NCBI RefSeq assembly: GCF_000715075.1
Contig: NC_134102.1
Location: 95,001,766 to 95,065,765, forward strand
Source of the DNA: Nicotiana tabacum
Lineage: Eukaryota > Streptophyta > Magnoliopsida > Solanales > Solanaceae
Length of the DNA: 64,000 nt
Direction of reading: 5' to 3'
This document shows, in pieces, positions 44,773-55,422 of the stretch (position 1 is the first letter of the stretch; the number at the start of each line of letters is the position of its first letter). The notes below the pieces were generated by a model that saw nothing but the letters and a program-made list of their open reading frames with translations, was not told the DNA's origin and ran no database searches. Made by a program: the position numbers and the translations under genes.

Positions 44773-46341
44773 TGATAAGTGGGGATTTTGACTACTTATT
44801 AGCACCTTTTACTTTTGTTTTAGTCTAAAAGCATTGAATTATACTCCCAGAACTGATAAAATTGTACTAAATTGCAAGAATGCAGAAAGTTGGGCTCTCG
44901 AGATAAAATCAGACTCAAAGGTGAGTAGTCCAAGCACAAGGCAACAAAAAGGGCACAAAAGCACACAATGTGTGGTCCGCAGAAGAAATTGCGGACTGCA
45001 GAATTCCACCTGCGGCCACAAACAAGGAAGAAACACCCAGCAGATATTTGTGCAAATTGCGGACCGCAAATGAATTGTGCGGCCGCAAGAGCTTGGCTAG
45101 AATCCAAGATAAGAAAGTGTGCTAATTTCCAAGTCCCAGGCCTCTAAGAATCGCAGACCGCACAAGAATTATGCGGCCGCAGAAAACGTGCCCTGCGACC
45201 GCAGACATAGTTGTACGGACCGCATAAGATTGGCTTGCGACCGCATACATAATTGTGCGGACCACAGAAGCTCGCCTCACGGCCGCAATTCAGAAATATG
45301 CGGCAGCAAAACACCACTTCCTGCGAAGATGAATAAATCTACGGACTGCACATGGAATTGTGCGGCCGCAGAACCTCCCGATGGGCATTTTTGTCCGAGA
45401 TTTTTAGACTTGTGTAAATAGAAGAGTTTCATGAAATTAGGTCAAGTTTTGACATTAGCAATTAATGTAACCATTTTTCTTTGCCTTTTTTGGATGTTCA
45501 CTATATTTTGGTGTATTTTACAATAAATTTTATTATTTGAAGCTCAAATTATGAGTTTAATTAGTATTTCTTCTTCTTTTTCTTCAAACGCAAGCATGAG
45601 TAGCTAGATTTTTACCAGAGTTGTGACCCAACCTTCGTATGTAAACCTTATGGGTATCTAATTTAGTGCTTGTTTATGATTGAGTATTTATTATTTAGCT
45701 TAGTTCATGCTTTAGTTTGAGGAATTAATGGTTGCAAACATTAGTTCATGCCTTTTTGACTTAGTCTCTTCTTGAGAAAGAGAGACCTAGTCTAGAAAAA
45801 CTTGGCTAACAAGAAATTGGGTCAATCGAGAGAGTGATTAACCCAATTAAAGGGTTCAACCTAGAGATAGTAATAACCCGACTTGAGCTTTTATCAACTG
45901 TTTTGTGTGATATCCATTTGGTCTTGAGAAAGACAAATTGGGAAAAACCACTCTCTGACCGAGAGGTATTGAGTGGGTAATTGAGAATTGATAGCTATAA
46001 TACACCCCGATCAACAAAACAAGTATTAAGGTCTTTATCCCATTAGGAAAACACCTAGGCAATGGTCACAGCCCTAGGTTTTTTACCAATTTGAAAAACC
46101 TCCAAAACAGTTATTCCTAGTCTTCCCTCTTTATTCTGCAATCTATAGTATAAAATTAGAAATAGAAACAAAACCTTTTTGTGGAAGTGCAAATCAAGAT
46201 AATTCAATCACGCGTATTAGAATATATTCCCCTAACTCCCATCTTATCTCCCTATGGATTCGACCCCGACTCTTAATTGGGTTACTAAATTGCAACTGGC
46301 CATTTCACACCTTTTTAGAGGTGTGCATTTGGGCGCGATCA
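44773..46341 (+). repeat. 3' LTR of element A
   Basis: Starts TGATAAGTG and ends CGATCA. Reverse-complement copy at 12825-14553. Contains the GCGGCCGC/GCGGACCGC dyad cluster (44965-45375). It is followed by TTGCT, near-match of the GTGCT flank of the other LTR. Confidence 0.88.
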
Positions 46342-46470
46342 TTGCTCCACAAAAGCGGAAAACGAGACGAGCAACTAGGGTCACTGAAGTGGAAGATCTC
46401 CGCACATGCGGGAGCGCAGTTGGAGGGGACCGCACCTACGATGGATTTTTCCATAGGTGCCTCTGGTGTT
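46342..46470 (+). repeat. Chromovirus LTR H, second fragment
   Basis: A short piece with CGCACATGCGGGAGCGCAG and CCGCACCTACG dyads typical of chromovirus LTRs. It continues H (14554-15393) across the A insertion and is then interrupted by element V at 46471. Confidence 0.55.
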
Positions 46471-47529
46471 TGATGGTTGGCTATAATTACATGTTTTAGT
46501 TGCTTATCGCACTCCAATTTACTGCACTTTAATTGAGTTTGAGCTTTAATCGTTAGTGTTTTGCACTAATTGTCTGTTTTATGCCTTGTAAGGAGTGATT
46601 CCGAGCTATGGAGATGTTATGGAATGAATTCAAGCTATTCTGGAGTTTTAAAGTCTGAGTAAAAGCCCAATGATTAAGTTGGGGTCATGTTCGAGGATCA
46701 ACGGACAATAGTGCACTTAACGAGAGAAATGAAGAATTGAGAAGGAAGCCACCCAGGTGCGCAATTGCACAATGGGCGCGAAAGTAGAGTAGTACACTGG
46801 CCAAGGTGAGCGGACATATGCACAAGCACACCTCCAGGTGCGCGGCCGGCGCACGTCCTATTCTGGAAATTGTCCTATTTCGCGTAGGAAAAGGTGTTTT
46901 CGTTTGGGCCCGACCCTACTTAGTATATATACATGGAAAAACATTATTTTTTGGACTTTTGGCACATCTAAGACCTAAGGAGGCTAAGGAGGAGTTGGAG
47001 AAGAGGAAGAACAAGGAGTTCATTATTCAATCCTCACTCAAGACACGTTCTCTTTAGGGTTTGAATGGATTTGGTGTATTGTTACTTGTTTGTGGATATT
47101 AACTTTAGGCTTATGTATTTAATCATTGTGAATGATTTAATTGTTGCATCTATATTCACTTGCTCATGTAATCGAGAGAGGCATAACTTGTGATACCCTT
47201 GCATTATATTTTATTGGGTGAATTAAGTAATTATTTTATAATCGGAAGAGGCTAGTTGAATTATTGATTAAACCTAGTTAGGAGGATAATCAAAAGAGGT
47301 TCTCCTAAAGACCAATCCACTACGAATTCTTGCATATCTTCACCGAATATAATTTAGCTCATCTTGTGAGGTTGAGACTTAATCGAGAGAGGTGTTTCTA
47401 CTAAACTTTTGAACTAATAATTGAGTGAATTCGAGATATTCACTTGAATATTAGAAGTGAATTATCTAGAGTTTCGAGAATATTATCTTACACCTATCCT
47501 GCCAAAACCCTATTTTCTCCCACTGATAA
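46471..47529 (+). repeat. 5' LTR of V, first part
   Basis: Starts TGATGGTTGGCTATAATTA; closely similar to LTR2 at 62615. Interrupted at 47529 by W, which duplicated GATAA. Contains CpG-rich dyads near 46760-46860 (GTGCGCGGCCGGCGCAC). Confidence 0.88.
46924..46931 (+). promoter_or_regulatory. TATA box of V LTR
   Basis: TATATATA in the context CTTAGTATATATACATGG, preserved in LTR2 at 63065-63072. It is the likely core promoter, downstream of the CpG-rich dyads. Confidence 0.6.
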
Positions 47530-50206
47530 TGTAACGACCCGATCGGTCATTTTATTTTCTAAAATTCCATTCCCCTAAATAAGACTTTCCGTATGTGCTT
47601 TTATTAATTTATGACTTGCAGGGATGGTTGGTTCAGGATTTGGAAGGGTTCGGGTTGAAATCGGAACACTTGGTTCCTTAAGGTTGGCTAAAAAGGCCAA
47701 GTATAACTTCGGTCAACATTTTGAGTAAATGACCTTGTAATCGGGATTTGATGGTTCCAATAGGTTTGTATGATGATTTCAGACTTGGGCATATGTTCGG
47801 AATGGGTTTTGGATGACCCATGAGCATTTTGGCGCCTAATAGTGGAAGTTGGTTCTTTGAAGGCTTTAGAAGTTCTTTAAATTTGGTTTGGACTGGGTTT
47901 TGATGTTATTGAGGTCCTAATGGAATTCCGAGATTGGGAATAGTTCTGTAGTGTCATTAAAGACTTGCACGTAAAATTTGGTGTCATTCCAAGTAGTTTA
48001 AGTACGTTTCGGCGCATTGGAAGTAAATTGAAGAACTTGAAGTTACTAAGTTTGATTCAATTGGTTTTGGGTTGTGATTCTTAATTTTAATATTGTTACG
48101 GGCGTTCCAAGAGTTTGGGCGAGTCCGTTTTATGATTCCAAACTTGTTGGTACGTTCGGGCGGGGCCTCGGGGGCCCTGCGTGTCAAACGGACGAGGCTC
48201 GAACCAAGATGAGAATTTGGAGCAACAACTGAAGTATTAGGTTTGTCATAATCGCACATGCGCTTAGCCAGCTGCAGGTACGAGCTCGCAGGTGCTAGCA
48301 AAGCCTCTTAGAAGAGGCCAAGGAAGGGCAACCCAGATTCCGCAGGTGCGGCCCATCCTCCGCAGAAGCGGAAATTCGTCCGCAGAAGAGACACCAGCCG
48401 GCCCAGGGGAGTTCCGCGGAAGAGGACTTTCGTCCGCAGAAACGAGGGCGCAAGTGCGGCCCTATGTCCGCAAGTACAGAAATCGCTGGAGGTAGTGAAC
48501 TTCATTTAATACGGGACTTAGGCATTTTTCCATTCTTCACACATTTGGGTGATTTTAGAGCTTCAAAAAGGGAGACTTCAACCTAGCTATTGAGGGTAAG
48601 TAATTTCTATCTTAATGTGAGTTTAATACATAGATTATGGGTAGATTTCAACATGAAAATTGGTAGAAATCATGGGTTTAGATGAAAAACCTAGGGTTTA
48701 ATAAAAATGATATTTTACCACGAATATGATTATGAAACTTAGTGAAAACCATATAACTATGTTCATAAGGTTATGGGTAACAACTTTCTTCAAATATTTT
48801 CGGAATCCGGGTATGTGGGCCTGGGTGTGAATTTTAGGACTCTTGCAATTTGGGTTGGGTAATCACTCTAATAGTGGAGATATGAACTTTTGAGCATAGA
48901 TTAATTGATTTATATAATGTTTGACTAGTTTCGAGTAATTTGGCATCAAATTTGGAGGTTTGAGCGCATTCTTGAATTGGGAAGTAGGTTTTGAGACGAG
49001 GTAAGTCTCTTTTCTAACCTTGTAAGAGGGAATTAACCCCATAGGTAAATTATAACTAATATGTGCTCCTACGTGTTGGGGCTACATACGTACGAGGTGA
49101 CGAGAGTCCGTACGTAGCTAATAGTTATGCTATTGTCCGGGTAGTGTAGGACCTATACCATGCTATACTTGAAATGTTCGCACTCCCATTTGTTGATTTA
49201 ATTGCTTAAGGCATATTGGAAGTTGATAAAAGGATTGAAAAGGTTAAAGTTACTTACTTAAAGTTGCGAATGGAACACGTGACTATAAATGAGAATTTGT
49301 GTGTTATTTGAAATGTTTTCTATTTGTGGAGTCATAGAAAACAGATAGATGCATCTATTGTTCGTGCCATTCGACCCTCGGCAGTGCACAATTTAAATAT
49401 TATGTTGGATCGAGGCCATACGACCTCGACATAATACGCGCATGAAAATCTTTGGGACTATTCATGATTTACATTGCTTAAAAAGCCTTGAATTACAAGC
49501 TGTTAAAAATGAAACTAAGCTTGGGACTTAATACTTGCGAAAGAATAAATTACTATTTCCTCATATTGAGCTTTCAGTATTGTTCTTGAAATTTATGCTT
49601 AGTATATTTTTGATATATCATTATTGGCCTATAGTAAATGTCAAAGTCGACCCCTCGTCACTACTTCTTCGAGGTTAGACTGGATACTTACTCGGTACAT
49701 GTTGTTTATGTACTCACGCTACACTTTTGCACTGGATTGTGCAGGATATGAGGCAGTTACATTTGGTTATCAGTCCGGTGCGCATATTTGATCCCCGCTA
49801 CAAGATTACATGGTGAGCTGCCCTTCCGAGCCATTATGCAGCAGCCTGAGTCTTTATTCTTGTTTATTTGTCCTGTCAATCCCATTTCAGACAGTAGATT
49901 AGAATTCTTTTGTATATTCTACTAGTAGCCCATATACTTGTGACACCGTGCCTTGGTACACACTAGTAGACTTATGATTTTGGGATTGTATTCATACGAC
50001 TATGATTTCATTTAGTTGTTTTTGTTATGATTTCACTTGCTCATTTTAAATTTCGGTTATTTGTTAAATTCTTTAAATTTAACTAACGTTAACTGTTTGA
50101 AAAACTTATAAAAAATAAATGGAAATCACTAGATGGTTCATAGTCGACTTGCCTAGCAACGGTGTTGGGCGCCATCATGGCCTAAGCCAGAATTTGGGTC
50201 GTGACA
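47530..50206 (+). repeat. 5' LTR of W
   Basis: 2.68 kb, TGTAACGACCC to GTCGTGACA. Contains a CGCAGGTGCGG-type dyad cluster (48245-48480), a donor-like GAG/GTAAGT (48998-49006), a TACGTACGAGGTGACGAG near-palindrome (49085-49115) and the conserved block (49653-49744). Confidence 0.95.
49653..49744 (+). promoter_or_regulatory. Conserved chromovirus LTR block in W 5' LTR
   Basis: CCTCGTCACTACTTCTTCGAGG hairpin, TACTTACTCGGTACATG, then TGTACTCACGCTACA and an ending GGATTGTGCAG, acceptor-like. The 3' LTR copy (57559-57651) has GTGCAA at the same place. Confidence 0.6.
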
Positions 50207-50209
50207 ACA

Positions 50210-50221
50210 TGGTATCAGAGC
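50210..50221 (+). promoter_or_regulatory. Initiator-Met primer-binding site of W
   Basis: TGGTATCAGAGC, three bases after the LTR end. Confidence 0.9.
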
Positions 50222-50398
50222 ACTAGGTTCACGTAGGTCTCACAAGTTATGGGCAGACCTAATAGAGTCTTGCGGTTCGGTGCAGAGACATCCGTGCTTA
50301 TCTTCGAGATGCTATAGGGTGTTAGGAAGCTACTCTTTTTTCATCTCCTATCATGCAGTTGATGGCATACTAAGTTCCTCTCTCTCATTCTCACACAG

Positions 50399-51770
50399 AT
50401 GGTGAGAACGCGTACGACGGACATTCCAGACCCGGGAGGAGCTGCTCCCCCCATTGTTAGAGGCCAAGGCAGAGGCCGGGGGAGGGCACCGGCCCGAGGT
50501 AGGGGCAGAGGACATCCGAGAGCTACCCCAGTTGCATCACCAGCAGTGGAGGATCCCATCATTGAGGAGCAGGGCGAGATGCCCGTAACAGAGCTAGCCC
50601 TGGTAGATTTCATGTTAGCACCAGGCTTCCTGGAGGTCATAGGCCGTATGTTGCGGTTCATGGACACTATGACTCAGGCTGGTTTATTTCCAGCGGACCC
50701 CGCTACCTCTCAGGCGGGACGGGGAGCACCGACCCCTATCGATCAGGCTCCTGGGCGTGCAGCCAATATATATCATACCCCGGGCACTCTCACCATGGGC
50801 GGAGCCCAGCCAGTCGTAGCAGTTGTACCTTAGACAGATGGACTAGGCTTCACCTTCTGGTCTTTGGGGGTGAGCGACACGAGGATCCTCAGGACTTTAT
50901 TGATAGGTGCAGGGATAAACTGCACAACACGAGGATATTGGAGTCTCACGTGGTGGATTTCACAACCTTTCAGTTGGAGGGCAGAGCCCATAGGTGGTGG
51001 CAGTCTTATCTTCTTGGTAGACCAGCAGATTCTCCTCCCATGACTTGGGATCGGTTCACACGCCTATTCTTGGACAGGTATATTCCACCCTCTCAGAGGG
51101 AAGAGTTGCAGTTTCAGTTTGAGCAGCTCCAGCAGGGTCAACTATCTGTGACCGATTATGAGGCTAGGTTCTCTGAGCTGTCTGGCCATGCACTCATGAT
51201 ACTCCCTACTGAGGCGGATCGGGTGCGGAGGTTTGTTACAGGGTTGCACTCAGGTATTCAGGCTAGTATGGCCCGAGAGCTAGATTTGGGGACTTCCTAC
51301 CACTTAGTAGTGGAGATTGCTCGAAGGATCGAGGGCTATCGCCCGAGGGGTAGGGAGCAAATGCTGCAGGACAAAAGGTTCTATTACTCCGAAGAGTTCA
51401 GAGGTGCCCCAGCTGGGGGAAGAGGTCAGTTCAGGAGGGGTCAGCCCAGTAGGACCCCATATCTAGCACCACCGCCTCCACGGGGTGCTCCAGCACGACC
51501 CTATTTCAGCACTATGCCAGAGAGTTCTTACCGACCGCCAACTGTTCAGGGTCTTTCCAGTGGGTACTTCGGTCATCAGGGTTCTTCTAGTGCTTACTCC
51601 AGTGCCATGCCAGAGAGTTCATATAGCCCATCAGCTATTTAGGGTTCTTCCGGTGGGTAATCAGGCCATCAGGCTTAGACTGCAGGGCAGCAGATCACCG
51701 CGCCGAGAGGTTGTTCTGAGTGCGGGGATCTTAGTCATGTGTAGAGATTTTGCCCCAACCTTCGGGAGAA
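50399..51770 (+). pseudogene. Gag of W
   Basis: ATG at 50399 opens a frame of 144 codons (basic RGQGRGRGRAPARG N-terminus) ending in TAG at 50831. After a frameshift near 50860 the gag core follows (EDPQDFIDRC, then FTTFQLEGRAHRWWQSY, FLDRYIPPSQREELQFQF, VRRFVTGLH) to a TAG at 51640. The zinc knuckle at 51710-51768 (CSECGDLSHV, stop, RFC) has the Cys/His pattern but an internal TAG. Family role: particle formation and RNA packaging. Confidence 0.9.
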
Positions 51771-51841
51771 GGCAGTGCAGCAGGGTCAGTAGCCCATGAT
51801 TTTAACTCCAGTAGCCACACCAGCCGTCCGGCCAGCTAGAG

Positions 51842-52480
51842 GTGGAGGGCAGGTGGGTAGAGGCCATCCCAGATGTGGAGGTCAGGCAGGCGGAGGCCAG
51901 TTGGGGGGGCGCTCTTGCCAGATTTTATGCTTTTCTGGCCAGACCAGATGCAGTGGCCTCAGATGCTGTGATCACAGGTATTATCGTTGTCTGCGGTAAG
52001 GATGCTTCAGTATTATTTGATCCAGGATTTACCTATTCGTATGTGTCATCCCTGTTTTCTCATTTTCTGGATATTTCTCGTGAGTCCTTGGGTACTCATA
52101 TTTATGTGTCCACTCCTGTGGGTGATTCTGTTGTTGTGGATCGGATCTATAGGTCATGTGTGGTTACATTTTGTGGATATGAGACTAGGGCGGATATTTT
52201 GTTGCTTGATATGACTGATTTTGAGGTCATCCTGGGCATGGACCGGCTATCCCCATATCATGCCATCCTTGATTGCCATGCCAAGACTGTTACTTTAGTG
52301 ATGCCAGAGTTGTCGAGATTGGAGTGGTGGGGTTCATCTGTCAGTACATCTAGTCAAGTTATATATTTTATGAAGGCTCGACACATGATCGAGAAGGGTT
52401 GCTTGGATTATCTAGCCTATGTTCGGGATACTACCACAGAGTCTCCGGCAATTGATTCAGTGCCAGTGGTTTGGGAGTTC
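51842..52480 (+). pseudogene. Aspartic protease of W
   Basis: Open frame with VLFDPGFTYSYVS, where the family has DPGSTYS: catalytic Asp kept, Ser changed to Phe. Downstream FEVILGMDRLS is the second conserved protease motif. Confidence 0.88.
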
Positions 52481-53444
52481 GCTGATATGTCTCCTTCGGA
52501 CCTTCCAGGCATGCCACCAAATCGTGATATTGATTTCTATATTTACTTGGCTCCAGGCACAACCTATATCTATCGCACCGTACCGTATTGCTCCAAAAGA
52601 ATTGAAGAAGTTGAAGGAACAACTTGAGGAGTTGTTAGCAAAGGGGTTCGTCAGGCTGAGTGCATCACCTTGGGGTGTACTAGTATTATTTGTGAAGAAG
52701 AAAGATTGGACCATGCAGATGTGCATTGATTACTGCCAGTTGAACAAAGTCACCATTAAGAACAAGTACCTGTGGCCGTGTATCGATGATTTGTTTGACT
52801 AGTTGCACGGTGCTAGGGTTTTTTCTAAGATTGACTTGAGATCAGGGTACCATCATTTGAAGATTCGGGACTCAGATGTTCCAAAGACTGCCTTCCGTAA
52901 AAGATATGGCCATTATGAGTTTCTAGTGATGTCCTTCGGTTTGACCAATGCCCCAACGGCGTTTATGGATTTGATGAACATGGTGTTCAGGCCTTATATC
53001 GATTCCTTTGTTATTATCTTCATTGATGACATCTTGATTTACTTACGTAGCATGGAGGAGCACGAGCAGCATTTGAGAGTAGTGCTTCAGATCTTGCGGA
53101 AACATAAATTATATGCTAAGTTCTCTAAGTGTGAGTTTTGGTTAGATTCCGTGGCATTCTTGGGGCATGTGGTATCAAGCGAGGGTATCAAGGTGGATCC
53201 CAAGAAGATTGAGGCAGTTCAGAGTTGGCCTCGTCCCACTTCGGCGACTGAGGTCAGGAGTTTCTTGGGATTAGAAGGTTATTATCGCCGGTTTGTGGAG
53301 GGCTTTTCATCTATTACAGCACCTTTGACTAGATTGACCCAGAAGGTTGCTCTGTTCCGTTGGTCCAAGGATTGTGAGGCGAGCTTTCAGATGCACAAGA
53401 CAACTTTGACTACATCACTGGTTCTAGTGTTGCCTTCCAGTTAG
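52481..53444 (+). pseudogene. Reverse transcriptase of W
   Basis: After a shift near 52560 the frame carries [13 protein letters not shown], a TAG at 52801, then [14 protein letters not shown] (first catalytic Asp), [23 protein letters not shown] (catalytic Asp pair) and [16 protein letters not shown]. All catalytic residues remain despite one stop and one frameshift. Confidence 0.92.
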
Positions 53445-53968
53445 GGGATGTATACAGTTTATTGCGATGCCTCACGCATTGGTTTGGGTTGTGTACTGAT
53501 GCAAGAGGGGGGAGTTATTGCATATGCTTCGCGTTAGCTGGAGATTCATGAGAGGAATTACCCTGTGCACGACCTAGAGTTAGCCGTGATTGTTCATGCT
53601 CTTAAGATCTGGAGACAATACCTTTATGGGGTGTCCTGTGAGGTTTACACTGATCATCGCAGCTTGCAGCATTTGTTCAAGCAAAGGGATCTTAATTTGA
53701 GGCAGCGCAGATGGCTTGAGTTACTGAAGGATTATGACATCACTATTCTTTATCATCCGGGCAAGGCGAATGTGATCGCGGATGCCTTGATCAGAAAAGC
53801 AAAGAGTATGGGTAGCTTGGCATTCATTTCAGCAGAGGAGAGACCACTAGCCTTGGACATTGAGCCCTTGGCTAACAGACTCATGGGGTTGGATATTTCG
53901 GAGCCCAGTCGAGTTCTTGCATGCGTCATTGCCCAATCTTCGCTATTTGAGCAGATAAAGGCTCGATA
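53445..53968 (+). pseudogene. RNase H of W
   Basis: YCDASRIGLGCVL (first Asp), a TAG in place of the Gln codon at about 53535, then [19 protein letters not shown] (Glu), [13 protein letters not shown] (Asp) and NVIADAL (last Asp). It degrades the RNA strand in the family; the stop would truncate it. Confidence 0.9.
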
Positions 53969-53984
53969 GTTTGATGATCCGCAC

Positions 53985-55138
53985 TTGGCGGTTCTCAGAG
54001 AGACAGTACTACAGGGTGGTTCCAAGGAGGTTTCTATTGAAGAGGATGGCGTTCAACGACTCCAGGGTCGTCTATGTGTTCCTAATGTCGATGAAGTTAG
54101 GGAGAGGATTCTAGAGGAGGCGCACAGTTCTCGATATTCCATTCACCCAGGTGCTACAAAAATGTATCGCGACCTGAAGCAGCATTTTTGTGGCGGCGGA
54201 TGAAGAATGATATAGTTGAGTATGTAGCTAGATGCTTAAATTTCCAGCAGGTTAAGTATGAGCACCAGAGGCCAGAGGGCCTACTCCAGTAGATGAATAT
54301 ACCCGAGTGGAAGTGGGAGCGCATCACTATGGACTTCGTGGTTGGTTGCCGCAGACTTTGCGGAGGTTTGATGCAGTTTGGGTCATTATAGACAGATTGA
54401 CCAAGTCAGCACACTTTATTCCTGTGATGACTACTTATACTTCAGAGAGGTTGGCCCAGATTTATATCTGGATATAGTTCGGTTGCACGGTGTGCCTTTT
54501 TCCATCATATCAGACAGAGGCCCTTAGTTCACTTCGCATTTCTGGAGAGCCGTGTAGAGTGAGTTAGGGACCCGTGTAGAGCTCAGCACTGCGTTTCATC
54601 CACAAACCGACGGGAAGTCAGAGCGGACAGTTCAGATCTTGGAGGACATGCTCAGAGCATGTGTGATTGACTTTGGGGGACAGTGGGATCAGTTCTTGCC
54701 TTTGGCCGAGTTTGCATACAACAACAACTATCAGTCCAGCATCGAGATGGGTCAATTTGAGGCTTTATATGGTCGGCGGTGTCATTCTCCCATTGGGTGG
54801 TGTGAGCCCGGCGAGGCTAGGTTATATGGGACTAATTTGGTGAAGGATGCCTTGGAAAAAGTAAAGGTTATTCAGGAGCGGCTTCGCACAACTCAGTCCC
54901 GACAAAAGAGTTATGCAGATCAGAAGGCGCATGATTTATCGTTCATTGTAGGTGAGAAGGTTCTCTTGAAAGTCTCGCCGTTGAAGGGAATTATGAGATT
55001 TGGGAAGAAGGGCAAGTTGAGCCCAAGGTTTATAGGCCCATTTGAGATGTTGAGGCGAGTTGGGGAGGTTGCTTATGAGCTTGCTCTGCCCCCCAATCTA
55101 TCGGGAGTTCATCCGATTTTCCACGTGTCGATGCTCTA
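53985..55138 (+). pseudogene. Integrase of W
   Basis: Zinc-finger histidines in HSSRYSIHPG; a one-base deletion near 54187 ends the frame. The finger cysteines follow, but the second is Phe (CLNF instead of CLNC). Core residues: Asp in TMDFVV, Asp in SDRGP, Glu in GKSERTVQ, with several stops between 54200 and 54600. A clean frame 54639-55139 covers the core end and the C-terminal GPFEML and HPIFHVSML motifs. Confidence 0.92.
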
Positions 55139-55408
55139 GAGGTATCGTCCCGACTTGTCGTATGTGTTAGACTTCAACACGATTCAGTTAGATGAGAGTC
55201 TGGGTCATTAAGAGGAGCCAGTTGTTATTGTTGATAGGCAAGATCGCCAGTTGAGATCCAAGAGGATTTTTGCGGTAAAGGTTCAGTGGAGGGGCCAACC
55301 AGTCGAGGAGGCAACCTGGGAGTCCGAGGAGGACATGCAGAACAGATATCCACACTTATTCAGCACTCCAGATATGAATCTAAACCCGTTCGAGGACGAA
55401 CGTTTGTT
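55139..55408 (+). pseudogene. Chromodomain of W
   Basis: After TAG at 55138-55140 the same frame continues with RQDRQLRSKRIFAVKVQW, RGQPVEEATWESEEDM and YPHLF, the chromodomain typical of Tekay/Del chromoviruses, thought to steer insertion to heterochromatin. A second stop lies near 55208. This domain is the main support for the lineage. Confidence 0.9.
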
Positions 55409-55422
55409 TAAGAGGTGGAGAA
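55409..55422 (+). promoter_or_regulatory. Polypurine tract of W
   Basis: TAAGAGGTGGAGAA, directly before the 3' LTR. Confidence 0.88.

Larger units (their letters stand above)
41428..46341 (+). mobile_element. Element A, 3' half
   Basis: Continues the env-like ORF broken at 5390, now on the plus strand, followed by a 1.8-kb spacer, polypurine tract and LTR. The first five bases (CAGTT) are the second copy of the X target duplication. The frame across the original junction would stay in phase, which supports that the two pieces were one element. Confidence 0.85.
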
